Below, one piece after another: positions 7,456 to 16,177 of a DNA stretch of 64,000 nucleotides. Source of the stretch: Pseudobutyrivibrio sp. YE44 (GTDB lineage Bacteria > Bacillota > Clostridia > Lachnospirales > Lachnospiraceae). Each line of letters opens with the position of its first letter. Position 1 is the stretch's first letter. The notes beneath the pieces are model-generated. The model saw nothing but the letters and a program-made list of their open reading frames with translations, was not told where the DNA came from and did no database searches. The stretch lies in contig NZ_FMXT01000010.1 of the NCBI RefSeq assembly GCF_900104335.1, positions 23,898 through 87,897 of the forward strand, in the 5' to 3' direction. Both the position numbers and the translations under genes were made by a program.

Positions 7456-9230
7456 TAGTGCAATGTTCCATTATCTAAAAGTACTGTTTCAGGAAGTCCA
7501 AGAAGTTTATTGTTAGCATTAATCACATCATTATTCCACTTCTTAGGCGCTGGCTTAATTTCAACACCTGCCATCTTATTCTTTAACATCTGAATTGCAC
7601 GGGCAGCAACTTCCTTTGTAACACATGAGCAACCTGCTACATTATTTTCAAAGCCACCTTTATCCATGTTTTCTTCAACCATTGCTGTTGCATATTCATT
7701 TCCAACAACAAGCTGTCCTTGATATGCACAGAAGGATACTCCAACAACTGGTATTCCTCTCTTACCTGCCTGACCAATATGCTGGATGAAATCAATGTGG
7801 TTATTTCCAAATCCTTCAGTTGTGATGATACATCCATCACAATCAAGAGATTCTAATAATGAACCTAATCTTTCAGAAACCCATAGTTTTTCATCATTTA
7901 CCTGAGGCGAACCAATAAAGATTACACCGATAAGATCTAGTTCTGTATCTGCTGCAAGTCCCTCTACAAGTGGCTCGCGAATATAATGACGAGTCATTTC
8001 TTTTGTAGCTGGTCCAATGCATGTAAGCGCATGAATAGAGCCATCACGAACCTGATTTGGAGTTAGCACAATTGGAACATTTCCACAATCAACGTTCTTC
8101 TGACCTCCCAAAATACCGCAAGGCTCTGTTGGACAAATTACATTATCATGCATAGCTCCCTGTCCCATGATTTCCTTTACGAGAACTACTCTAGGATTTC
8201 CTTCTCTTCTAACATCCTCACAAATCTCTTCTCTAATTACTTCACCTTCATACTTCTTAAGTTCATCCCTAATAGTTTGAATTACATAATCCTGGCACTT
8301 ATGAGCTGCAAATGGACCTGGTCTAGTCATTCCTGTAAGTCTTTCAATAACAGCGTGACATCTTATAATAATGTCATTTTCATCAGCGCAACCTGGATGG
8401 CCAAAATACATTTTCTCATCTAGATATCCCTCTGAGGAACCAAATTCATGTACCTGAACACCATCCTCATCAACACCTGTTAGCATAAATACAACACCAT
8501 CAGCAACTTTTGTGACACCTTCGCCAAGTTCGCCTTCCACCTTTGTAGCGATTGGGCAAACATCCATAATTGTTTCTGTATACTGATGTCTTTCATCAGG
8601 GTAGATAATATCAAGTGCAAGACTCTTACAAAGCGGATCTTCAAGGACCGCTTTATCTACAACACTTTTATCGATGGTTAATACTCCATCAACAATTGAT
8701 GTTTTATCCCCTAATTCTACCTTAGAGATCTTCATATGCTTTTTCTTTAATGTTCTGATAACCTTTTTTTCTCCAGCTGGGGCTGCTCCTGGTGCAGGTA
8801 CAAAAGACTCTGTAGTTGTAGCACTGCCAATAGGCAAATCTAATTTCAAGCCTTCAATATGATCCGCCTTAGCTATTTCTATATGTAACATTCCTTCTCC
8901 TCCAATCTTTGTAGTAACTATTGGTTTTGACTCATTAACTACTGGGGCTTTTTCTTTTTCAGACGAAGAATTTACATCATTAACTTTATCTAAAACCTCT
9001 GCTGTAATCGGTGTTAATGCTTCTACATCTGTAAGTAAAGTACTTCCTAGCACCTGCTCAATCCTTAATCCTTCAGGACTAAGTGTTAATAAACCAGCAT
9101 CAACCATATCATCAAACAATGATGGATCCTCTAAATCCGCTGCGCTAATTACTAGTCCTTTTTCTCTTCTACAGCAAAAGATTGCTGGGTCCTTCAAATG
9201 CTGTTCTAATGTTTCTTTTGTAATAGACAT
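7455..9230 (-). CDS. prdA: D-proline reductase proprotein PrdA
   Basis: Precursor of the two non-selenium subunits of D-proline reductase, 591 residues. In the studied clostridial enzyme the proprotein self-cleaves before a Cys that becomes the N-terminal pyruvoyl group binding the substrate. The matching site here is Thr-Cys404 in the sequence IHALTCIGPATKE. Cleavage would give pieces of 403 and 188 residues, close to the known 45- and 23-kDa subunits. A low-complexity stretch rich in Ala/Pro/Gly occurs near residues 145-155. It is co-transcribed with prdC upstream (13-bp gap) and the small duplicated-domain gene downstream. Confidence 0.93.
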   Translation of the reverse strand: MSITKETLEQHLKDPAIFCCRREKGLVISAADLEDPSLFDDMVDAGLLTLSPEGLRIEQVLGSTLLTDVEALTPITAEVLDKVNDVNSSSEKEKAPVVNESKPIVTTKIGGEGMLHIEIAKADHIEGLKLDLPIGSATTTESFVPAPGAAPAGEKKVIRTLKKKHMKISKVELGDKTSIVDGVLTIDKSVVDKAVLEDPLCKSLALDIIYPDERHQYTETIMDVCPIATKVEGELGEGVTKVADGVVFMLTGVDEDGVQVHEFGSSEGYLDEKMYFGHPGCADENDIIIRCHAVIERLTGMTRPGPFAAHKCQDYVIQTIRDELKKYEGEVIREEICEDVRREGNPRVVLVKEIMGQGAMHDNVICPTEPCGILGGQKNVDCGNVPIVLTPNQVRDGSIHALTCIGPATKEMTRHYIREPLVEGLAADTELDLIGVIFIGSPQVNDEKLWVSERLGSLLESLDCDGCIITTEGFGNNHIDFIQHIGQAGKRGIPVVGVSFCAYQGQLVVGNEYATAMVEENMDKGGFENNVAGCSCVTKEVAARAIQMLKNKMAGVEIKPAPKKWNNDVINANNKLLGLPETVLLDNGTLH

Positions 9231-9243
9231 ATATTCTTCCTCC

Positions 9244-10626
9244 TTATTTGATTTTTCTAATTAATTTATGATTAACAGCCCTAAGTGCCTGGTCTGTGCA
9301 ATGATAAACAGGTAACCCCAACTGAGGCGCACAAGACATTACTGTGTTAGAACAATCTGTGCAGTTACTGATTATTAAAGCCTGCGCTCCTGCTTTTTTT
9401 AGAGCTAACACCTTTGCAACTTGTCCCGGACATTTTCCTGGATTTTCACATTTTCTAGTACCCTTTACTTCCATTGCCTGTTTACAGTACTCTACTCCTA
9501 CTACCTCTGACTCAAGAGATTCCGCCAGCTGCTCCATTCTTTCTTTATTTGCTCCACAGGCGCATACTAATAATCCAATCTTTTCTGGTCCTTTCATGAA
9601 ACACTCTGTGGCAATTAGGCCGCCAGTTGTTTTAATAATAGGATCCTCCAAACTGACTCTCTTTCCTGTAAATGGGCCACCCATTATTATTTCTCCATAT
9701 TCCTTAGCTAACCCACCTACCATTTCAAAAACATCCGATACTCTTTTGCCTAAAGGAACATCTAGAATTACGTGAACTTTGTTCTCTTTTTCACAACCTG
9801 TAAGCTTTCCTGCCACTGTCATATCTTTATCTATAAGCGGTTTCTTTAATTCTACTGCTTCTTGCATTCTGCAGGCTGTTTCTGCATTAATTACAATGGC
9901 ATCGGCCTCTAAGGGTAATGATGTAACTGGCAATATCTTTCCGAGGACTTCTCTAATTACTGCTCTTTCTTCTCCCATTGGATATACATTCTCAAGTGTT
10001 GTGATTGAAATCTTTGGATTCGTATTTACGTTTTCCAACGCCGCAATTGCTTTTCTGTGATAATCCTTTATAGCTATGTAACCATGATTAGCATTACTAA
10101 TCTTCATAGCTATTTCCAAACCTCTGAGAAGCTGCTTTGGATTCTCTTCTATCCTTTTAATATTGTGACTGAGAATAGGTTCACATTCTGCTGCATTAAT
10201 AATTACATTCCCTCCACTTTCGAAAGGCTTTGAAAACTTTGCATATGTAGGAAAGCCTGCGCCACCTAAACCAACCAAGCCTGCCTCCTTGATTAGTTCC
10301 AACGCTATTTCACTCTTTAATGGGATGTAATCTTTTGACTGTTTATCATCCGCCTCTACATATACTGCTTCTTCTGTTACTTTTACTACTGTTCCTGAAA
10401 CGCTTGAAAAAATATTGCACCCGAGACTTTCTCCCTGTAATGCAAGAAGCTGCCCCCTGTGAATTACGTCTCCTTTGACGACACAAGCGGCAGCCTTATT
10501 TCCTATATGCTGTTTCAGTGGAAATTCAAAAATATCACTCATCCCTTCACACTTTCTAACGCATATACGTTTTTTATTAACGGATTTGTTATCTCCGTTT
10601 AAGTTAGTGCTAGTATATACATCCAT
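9244..10626 (-). CDS. prdC: Proline reductase-associated electron transfer protein PrdC (RnfC-like)
   Basis: Probably transfers electrons from NADH to proline reductase. The 460 residues begin with a lipoyl/biotinyl-like RnfC N-terminal domain, followed by the nucleotide/FMN-binding stretch VGLGGAGFPTYAKF near residue 120. The C-terminal half is rich in paired cysteines (LVCACGANKE, CENPGKCPG and NCTDCSNTVMSC) suited to redox chemistry. No in-frame TGA is present, so like PrdB it is a Cys-only version. It starts 52 bp after the Lrp stop; the ribosome-binding site is weak (GAGAG). Alternative internal starts such as the Met at about residue 29 cannot be excluded. Confidence 0.88.
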   Translation of the reverse strand: MDVYTSTNLNGDNKSVNKKRICVRKCEGMSDIFEFPLKQHIGNKAAACVVKGDVIHRGQLLALQGESLGCNIFSSVSGTVVKVTEEAVYVEADDKQSKDYIPLKSEIALELIKEAGLVGLGGAGFPTYAKFSKPFESGGNVIINAAECEPILSHNIKRIEENPKQLLRGLEIAMKISNANHGYIAIKDYHRKAIAALENVNTNPKISITTLENVYPMGEERAVIREVLGKILPVTSLPLEADAIVINAETACRMQEAVELKKPLIDKDMTVAGKLTGCEKENKVHVILDVPLGKRVSDVFEMVGGLAKEYGEIIMGGPFTGKRVSLEDPIIKTTGGLIATECFMKGPEKIGLLVCACGANKERMEQLAESLESEVVGVEYCKQAMEVKGTRKCENPGKCPGQVAKVLALKKAGAQALIISNCTDCSNTVMSCAPQLGLPVYHCTDQALRAVNHKLIRKIK

Positions 10627-10661
10627 CTCTCATTAGTAAAAGGACAGTTTCTTATCGCTTC

Positions 10662-10678
10662 CATAACAAAGTGTTATG
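10662..10678. promoter_or_regulatory. 17-bp inverted repeat between lrp and prdC
   Basis: CATAACA-AAG-TGTTATG is a perfect 7-bp-arm inverted repeat directly at the end of the Lrp gene and upstream of prdC. It could be an operator or a small RNA hairpin; no T-run follows, so it is not a terminator. Confidence 0.35.
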
Positions 10679-11146
10679 TCACATTTTCCAATACTTTTCT
10701 CTATGTTCAACCGAAGTGGAAAAAACAATCAAAGTCTTTGTTTTTCCAAACCTTTGAAGTTCTCCAATAAACTGATCGAGTTCGATTGTATTATGAAACA
10801 TAACCTCTAGTAACATTGAAAAATCTCCAGTCACACAATTACATTGCACTATATTATCGATAGCATCTATATATGGATAAAACTCCTTCTTTTGATTTGG
10901 TTCCACTTCAACGCTAATAAAAGCCTTTGTGTAAAAGCCTAAAGCTAATGGATTCACTTTAGCGTTAAAGCCTGTTATTATGCCCTTCTTTATTAGATTA
11001 TCTATACGGGTTGCTACTGATGTAGACGAAAGATAAACATTCTGCGCTATTTCCTTAGCAGAAATTCTTGCATTTTCTTGAAGCAATTCTATTATTTTAA
11101 AATCAATCTCATCTAATTCTTCAGTATAATTTTTTGGAATAGTCAT
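10679..11146 (-). CDS. Lrp/AsnC-family transcriptional regulator
   Basis: 155 residues with the canonical N-terminal AsnC-type HTH (LDEIDFKIIELLQENARISAK onward) and a C-terminal RAM ligand-binding domain (about residues 75-150) in which amino acids normally bind. It lies between glutamate dehydrogenase and the proline reductase genes on the same strand, so it probably senses an amino acid and controls one or both. No PrdR-type sigma-54 activator is visible in the window. It begins about 22 bp after a terminator hairpin, so its transcription probably depends on read-through. GGAGG lies 7 bases upstream of the start. Confidence 0.9.
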   Translation of the reverse strand: MTIPKNYTEELDEIDFKIIELLQENARISAKEIAQNVYLSSTSVATRIDNLIKKGIITGFNAKVNPLALGFYTKAFISVEVEPNQKKEFYPYIDAIDNIVQCNCVTGDFSMLLEVMFHNTIELDQFIGELQRFGKTKTLIVFSTSVEHREKYWKM

Positions 11147-11168
11147 TTTTTACCTCCATTTTTCAAAT

Positions 11169-11204
11169 AAAAAAAGAGGCACTACACTTCGGTAGTACCT
11201 CTTT
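11169..11204 (-). terminator. Terminator after glutamate dehydrogenase
   Basis: A 13-bp stem, AAAGAGGTACTAC paired with GTAGTGCCTCTTT (one G-U pair) and a 6-base loop, is followed by a T7 run on the minus strand. The next gene's ribosome-binding site follows within about 15 bases. Confidence 0.85.
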
Positions 11205-11250
11205 GTACGTCCTAAATAGTACAAGAGAATATATTTTATTGCAATAACTA

Positions 11251-12507
11251 TTATGGGAATAACCCCTTTACCTCATTTGCTTTTATAAGTCTACTAAGGG
11301 CGACAATATACGCAGCCATTCTCCATGAACATTTCTTTTCATCAACAACTTTTTTCATTTCAGAAAAAGCATTTGTAAGAATATCCTCTAACATTTCATT
11401 TATCTGCTCTCTACTCCATGTAAGTGTTTGGATATTCTGTACCCATTCAAAATAAGAAACCACAACACCACCACTGTTAGCAAAAATATCTGGAATTAGT
11501 ATAATACCTCTTTCTTTAAGTATTTCATCAGCCTCTGCTGTTGTAGGGCCGTTTGCTGCTTCCACAATAAATCTACATTTGAGCTCTTTGGCATTTTCAG
11601 AGGTAATTTGATTCTCAAGGGCAGCTGGAATTAAAACATCACAATCAGTAAGTAATAGCTCCTGATTTGAAATATGTTCAACGCCTTCCTGATTATATTC
11701 AGCCAAAACATGTCCGTCTTCTATAAATTTCGATATAGCGTCAGCATCTAGCCCCTTCTCACATCTGATTGCTCCCGATACATCAGAAAGAGCTACAATG
11801 ACAGCTCCTCTATGGTATGCAATTCGTGCCGTATTCGCGCCTACATTTCCAAATCCCTGAATCGCAATTCTACTACCAGAAAGCACCTTTTCATGTTCAG
11901 CCAATATTAGTTTTGTACTAATAACTACTCCTCGACCTGTTGCTGATGGTCTACCTTTTGAGCCGCCTAATTCCAGTGGCTTTCCTGTACATACACCTGG
12001 GCAAGGTTTTCCATTTAACATGCTATATGTATCTAATACCCATGCCATTGTCTGGGCATTAGTATTAACATCAGGCGCCGGAATATCTTTATCTGGGCCA
12101 ATAATTGATTCAATTGCAAAAGTGTATCTTCTAGTAAGTCGCATGAGTTCATTCTTTGAAAGCTTATTAGGGTCTACAGTAATACCACCCTTTGCGCCAC
12201 CATATGGAATATTTACAACTGCACATTTTAGTGACATCCATGTAGCTAAAGCTTTTACCTCATTAAGGTCTGTATTCTGATGAAATCTAATTCCACCTTT
12301 GAATGGGCCTCTAATATTTGAATGCTGAACTCGATAACCTTCAAACACCTTAATAGCTCCGTTATCCATTCTAATTGGTAGATAGACTTTAAGTTCACGT
12401 TGAGGATTTCTAATCATCTCATACGTATCAGTTGATAGTCCACCTAATTCCACAGCTTCATCCATTACCTTTAAAACATTCTCATATGGATTATATGTTG
12501 TTGCCAT
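11251..12507 (-). CDS. gdhA: Glutamate dehydrogenase (Glu/Leu/Phe/Val dehydrogenase family)
   Basis: Oxidatively deaminates glutamate to 2-oxoglutarate and ammonia with NAD(P). The length of 418 residues is typical of the catabolic hexameric GudB/RocG type. Visible features are the glutamate-binding FKGGIRFHQ region, catalytic PYGGAKGGI, the DIPAPDVNTN loop and the Rossmann GFGNVGANTA motif around residue 215. It has its own promoter (-35 at 12595-12600) and a terminator. In this setting it would provide NADH for proline reduction and use the glutamate arising from ornithine. The cofactor preference is not determined by sequence here. Confidence 0.94.
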   Translation of the reverse strand: MATTYNPYENVLKVMDEAVELGGLSTDTYEMIRNPQRELKVYLPIRMDNGAIKVFEGYRVQHSNIRGPFKGGIRFHQNTDLNEVKALATWMSLKCAVVNIPYGGAKGGITVDPNKLSKNELMRLTRRYTFAIESIIGPDKDIPAPDVNTNAQTMAWVLDTYSMLNGKPCPGVCTGKPLELGGSKGRPSATGRGVVISTKLILAEHEKVLSGSRIAIQGFGNVGANTARIAYHRGAVIVALSDVSGAIRCEKGLDADAISKFIEDGHVLAEYNQEGVEHISNQELLLTDCDVLIPAALENQITSENAKELKCRFIVEAANGPTTAEADEILKERGIILIPDIFANSGGVVVSYFEWVQNIQTLTWSREQINEMLEDILTNAFSEMKKVVDEKKCSWRMAAYIVALSRLIKANEVKGLFP

Positions 12508-12533
12508 CTTTTTTCCTCCTGATGTTCTGATTA

Positions 12534-12600
12534 AAACATCCAGCGCTGGAGTATTGTTTTCAACGCCACGGAGTATAATACTTGCCTCCTACAATGACAA
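12534..12600 (-). promoter_or_regulatory. Promoter and structured leader of glutamate dehydrogenase
   Basis: TTGTCA (12600-12595) and TATACT (12577-12572) are spaced 17 bp. Just downstream in the leader is a perfect 12-bp palindrome, TCCAGCGCTGGA (12539-12550), and then a GATGTT/AACATC hairpin ending at the AGGAGG ribosome-binding site. The palindrome could be an operator or an RNA fold. The rest of 12508-12713 is AT-rich and otherwise featureless. Confidence 0.55.
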
Positions 12601-12713
12601 TACATTCTGCCACAAACCTTTTTTGGTTATTAAAAGTTACTATTTCACTTGATAAAATAAATAAATTTTGCCATATCACTTAAAATAATAAAATACTTTT
12701 TCTTACAAAATAT

Positions 12714-13536
12714 TTATGCACTTTCAATGCACTTATATAATCTTTGAACTATTTCTTCTTTTTCATATCCCTTTCCAATAAAGACTACTTGGTTACATCT
12801 ATCTCCATAAGTCTCATCCCAATCATCCATAATATCTGGGAAATCATTGATTACTGGTTCAATCTGCTCTTTGGGCCAAGCTGAAACCCATTCAGTTACT
12901 TCTGTGATAGACGCGTTACGGCCTGCCTGCTCAAACAGTTGCACATGCTTCTAATCATCTGAGAACCAAATATATCCTTTGGAGCGGATAAGCTGTTCTG
13001 GATAATCTTCCACAAGCTGGTTGAACTTTTCTCTATTAAAAGGACTCTTTTCTTCAAAAACAAATGATGATATTCCATACTCATCAACACACGCCTTTTC
13101 ATCATCATGCTCACAATTGTTCAGCGCTCTTTGCACAGCACTATAGGCCTCTACTTCATCGAAATCAAAGTCCTCTCTATTAAGAAGAACATCCAAATCC
13201 ACTTCGCCATTTACGTATGGAATCATTTCTGCGTCCTGACGCCTCCACAAAAATAGCTTCAATAGTAGTATCTACTGCGAGTCGTTCTATTTCTGCCATA
13301 AATTCATCTCGAAGGGTACAACAAATACAGCCATTTTGCATTTCTACCATTTCTACTTGCGCAACTTGATTTCCTGTTTTATTTAAAATTGAAGCATCTA
13401 TGTTAATGCTTCCCATATCGTTTACAATAAGCGCAATTTTCCGCTGTTCCTGTTTCAGGATATTCTGCATAAGTGTAGTTTTTCCTGAACCAAGATATCC
13501 AGTAATTACGACTATAGGTACTTCCTTCTTTGACAT
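12714..13536 (-). pseudogene. CobW/G3E-family GTPase, degraded
   Basis: The N-terminal part is intact: Walker A GYLGSGKTT, then the ENGCICC-like QNGCICCTLRDE metal motif and FVEASG (residues 1-100). The reading frame then jumps to another frame that continues with the C-terminal part (PYVNGEVDLDVLLN onward). About 100 or more residues of the GTPase middle expected from relatives are missing, so a deletion with frameshift is the best reading. Further on an in-frame TAG at 12951-12953 separates WFSDD from QLFEQAGRN, which remain in register. Family members are metallochaperone GTPases for zinc and other metals. Three lesions make a functional product unlikely. Confidence 0.8.
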
Positions 13537-13551
13537 GACAAATCTCCTTAT

Positions 13552-13979
13552 CTAAAAATATAAAAAAATATTATCCGGCTTTTCTGCTTTTTGTAATTGA
13601 TAAACCTTCAACAGAATAATCAACTGATGCCCATCCAACTCGCCCTTTTGTATCTCCGCCTCTATATGAACCCAATCTCCTTCTTTTGGTATTTCACCAT
13701 CATATTGTGCGATAAATCCAATAAACTGAGCATCTGCTTCCTTTAATGGTTCCATGATGGTTTGTCTCATATTTTTCAAATACAATTCGTATGTGCTAGC
13801 ATCAACTAGGCCAAAAACATTTGTTACATACCAACCTGCAGGCATTGTCATATCTAAAAAAGCCTTTAAATTCCACATACCATTGTATTCAATAAAAACT
13901 CGATCCGGGTCATACTTTTCTGCCGCATCCGCTAAGAATTCTTCTGTAAAATCTTCAGGTGCTTCCACATTAACGACAG
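13552..13979 (-). pseudogene. Fused remnant: CobW-type GTPase fragment joined to a DUF1980-like C-terminus
   Basis: An open frame of 138 codons from a GTG at 13968, continuing upstream only to a stop at about 13984. The first about 80 residues (EAPEDFTEEFLADAA to MRQTIMEPLKE) resemble the middle of a second CobW-type GTPase with FIEYNGMWNL, but the P-loop half is absent. From about ADAQFIGFIAQYDG to the end it resembles the C-terminus of TIGR03943/DUF1980 proteins, which pair with permeases and often accompany CobW GTPases. The simplest explanation is a deletion that fused two neighbouring genes. The family assignments are from memory and moderate in certainty. Confidence 0.6.
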
Positions 13980-14004
13980 GTTACATTTTAGAACTCGTCA
14001 ATAG

Positions 14005-14025
14005 ATTTGCAACACTGTTGCAAAT
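14005..14025. promoter_or_regulatory. 21-bp palindrome, candidate Zur/Fur-type operator
   Basis: ATTTGCAACA and TGTTGCAAAT flank one central base as a perfect inverted repeat. It lies between the broken Fur/Zur gene and the broken CobW fragments, upstream of the latter. Its size and symmetry fit a Fur-superfamily operator; the link to Zur is inference from position. Confidence 0.5.
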
Positions 14026-14032
14026 TGTTTTC

Positions 14033-14065
14033 AAAAAAAGAACGCCCGCAAATCTGCGAACGTTC
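14033..14065 (-). terminator. Terminator after the Fur/Zur-like gene
   Basis: GAACGTTCGCA pairs with TGCGGGCGTTC (two G-U pairs, 4-base loop), followed by seven T on the minus strand. Confidence 0.8.
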
Positions 14066-14069
14066 AAAT

Positions 14070-14478
14070 TTACTTGTTAATGCAATCGCTACATCTACAC
14101 ATGATGACAGTCTTGCTATAATCAATCTCTATTCCATACTCTGCTTTCATGCTAACCGCTGCTTTTTTCAAATGTTTATTATCCACGTGAAAAATCTTAC
14201 CGCATATCACACACTGCGCATGAGTATGATCGTGACAAGAGCCATGGCCTTCCGAATACTGATAACAGGCAGCATTTATATCGCTCTCCTTGTATTTAAC
14301 CAGCTGGCCATCCTTCCAAAGCCTCTCAAGATTTCTATAAATAGTTGACCTATCAAGAATATCGCCATCACTATTTATAGCTCTATATATGTCTCTTGCA
14401 GTAAACCTAGTATCTGCATTTTCTTTAAGATATTCTATAATTGTATTTCGTGGCTTTGTTTTTATATTCGCCTTTCAT
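14070..14478 (-). pseudogene. Fur/Zur-family metalloregulator with early frameshift
   Basis: From about codon 7 the frame encodes a full Fur-family protein: the winged helix with DRSTIYRNLERL, a His-rich HGSCHDHTH metal site, CVICG and a closing CRCSDC, about 135 residues. The natural ATG at 14478, preceded by a purine-rich AAGGGGGAAGG, starts in a different frame; one extra A in a run of five A at codons 6-7 accounts for the shift. No other start codon exists in the Fur frame after its upstream TGA. Either it is a pseudogene, or the A-run is slippery or a sequencing error. The ligand set and the neighbouring CobW remnants suggest a zinc sensor. Confidence 0.8.
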
Positions 14479-14489
14479 AACCTTCCCCC

Positions 14490-16172
14490 TTATTTGGACA
14501 AAAGTGCACACGTCTCGATTTGCGAACCATTGTCCAAACTAATCTTCATATCCTTTGAAATGATAGGAAGCTTGAATTCTATGGACTTAAGCCACTGACC
14601 GTTAGCCTGCTCTTCTTCGTAGATCTCAACTTTTTCAATGAATTGTGTCAGGAACTCCCTGCGTTCCGCTTCATTCATCGGCTCATACATTTTGTCAAAA
14701 AAGATTAGCGCTTTGTAGATATTATCTCCACAAACCTTTTCAGCAAGTATCGACCTCTTCTTAGCTTTAGCTTCTACTAAAACGTTTTCTGTCTCTTCGA
14801 TTTTATCATAAGTCTTACTAAGGCGGTCCTCTAAATCTGCTTTCCTTCTCTTGTAATGCTTATCTTCATAATCCAAGTTGTCCAAATCTGAAAGTATGGC
14901 ATCTTTATTCAAGTAACTCTGGCGTAGCGTCTTTTCCTGAGCATATATTTCCTGATCAAGTGCTGATGTATCAACTTCCATATTGATTTTCTCACGCATC
15001 ATTCCGGCAAATTTCTTATTGCTCACCAACTTACGAAGCACTTCAACTACCGCACCATCCAACTTCGTCTCTGAAACCTGCTTTCGATAGTCGCATTTAT
15101 GCCCTCTTGTCATATTGCGATGCTTACAGCCATAGTAAAAATAATCACTGTACTTTGTGCCATCTTTTCTATGCTTAATACTTTTATTCCCATACATGCC
15201 TGCACCACAGACAGGGCACCTTAATACACCTGATAAAAGATGTATTTTCTCACCTTTAGGTGAATTTACTTTTTCATATTTTTTAGCCTGTGCCACGGCT
15301 TTGATTTGTGCCTGCTCCCATACTTCTTCTGATACTAAAGCCTCATGAAGCCCATCTACAAGCAAATAATCATCCTTATAAACCTGACGATAATCATTTC
15401 TTGTTCCATGAACCTTTTCTGTTCTTCTCCTGCCATAGGCAATTTTGCCGCAATATACAGGATTCTGAATAATACGTCGGATAAGTGAAGCATCAAAAAG
15501 TGGATTCTTTCCATTTTGTCTGGCTATTTTGTGTATTCCATGATTTTCCAAATATTTTGCGATTCCGTTTGACCCCATATCTGTATTTACGTACTGGTCA
15601 AAGATGGTTCTGATAGCTACAGCTTCCTCTTCATTTATTTCAAGCTTTCCATCAACCAAGGCATATCCATAAGGAGCAAAGCCACCATTCCACTTACCTT
15701 CTCTAGCCTTTTGCATACGGCCTTCCATAGTCTGTACACGTATGTTTTCACGCTCAATCTCAGCGACTGCCGACAGTACAGAAATCATAAGTCTTCCTGC
15801 TTCTTTTGATGAATCAATACCGTCCTCGACACAGATCAGATTCACTCCAAAGTCTTGCATAATCTGAAGTGAATTGAGAACATCAGCCGCATTTCTGCCA
15901 AATCTGGAAAGCTTAAATACAAGAACAAAAGAGACATCATCTTTTCCTGATTTGATGTCCTCCATCATGTTGTTGAAGGCAACACGCCCTTCAATAGATT
16001 TGCCGGACTTGCCTGCATCTTCATATTCACCGACTATCTCATATTCATTAAACTCACAGAATGCTTTCATCCTTGACTTCTGTGCATCCAAGGAATATCC
16101 ATCTATCTGCATTGATGTGGAAACACGGGTATATAGATATACTTTTGCTTTTTCTTTCCCCAATAATATCAT
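14490..16172 (-). CDS. Large serine site-specific recombinase
   Basis: Integrase/excisionase of the large serine family, 560 residues. The resolvase catalytic domain is at residues about 10-155 (nucleophile in YTRVST, then a FKLSRFGRN region), followed by the recombinase domain (about 165-290) and a zinc ribbon with CPVCG and paired Cys around residues 320-365. A coiled-coil region at about 410-480 precedes the C-terminus. AAAGGAG directly abuts the ATG at 16172, so a TTG nine bases further in (16163) may be the true start. The gene ends 11 bp before the start codon of the broken Fur-like gene, consistent with an integration site there. Confidence 0.92.
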   Translation of the reverse strand: MILLGKEKAKVYLYTRVSTSMQIDGYSLDAQKSRMKAFCEFNEYEIVGEYEDAGKSGKSIEGRVAFNNMMEDIKSGKDDVSFVLVFKLSRFGRNAADVLNSLQIMQDFGVNLICVEDGIDSSKEAGRLMISVLSAVAEIERENIRVQTMEGRMQKAREGKWNGGFAPYGYALVDGKLEINEEEAVAIRTIFDQYVNTDMGSNGIAKYLENHGIHKIARQNGKNPLFDASLIRRIIQNPVYCGKIAYGRRRTEKVHGTRNDYRQVYKDDYLLVDGLHEALVSEEVWEQAQIKAVAQAKKYEKVNSPKGEKIHLLSGVLRCPVCGAGMYGNKSIKHRKDGTKYSDYFYYGCKHRNMTRGHKCDYRKQVSETKLDGAVVEVLRKLVSNKKFAGMMREKINMEVDTSALDQEIYAQEKTLRQSYLNKDAILSDLDNLDYEDKHYKRRKADLEDRLSKTYDKIEETENVLVEAKAKKRSILAEKVCGDNIYKALIFFDKMYEPMNEAERREFLTQFIEKVEIYEEEQANGQWLKSIEFKLPIISKDMKISLDNGSQIETCALLSK

Positions 16173-16177
16173 CTCCT

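Noticed and set aside
12951..12953. TAG in the CobW remnant as a pyrrolysine codon
   Set aside because: No pyl context, and the gene has other disabling lesions; a nonsense mutation is simpler.
14007..14348. A 113-codon plus-strand open frame opposite the Fur-like gene
   Set aside because: It is the antisense shadow of the frameshifted Fur/Zur coding sequence, whose motifs are unmistakable on the minus strand.
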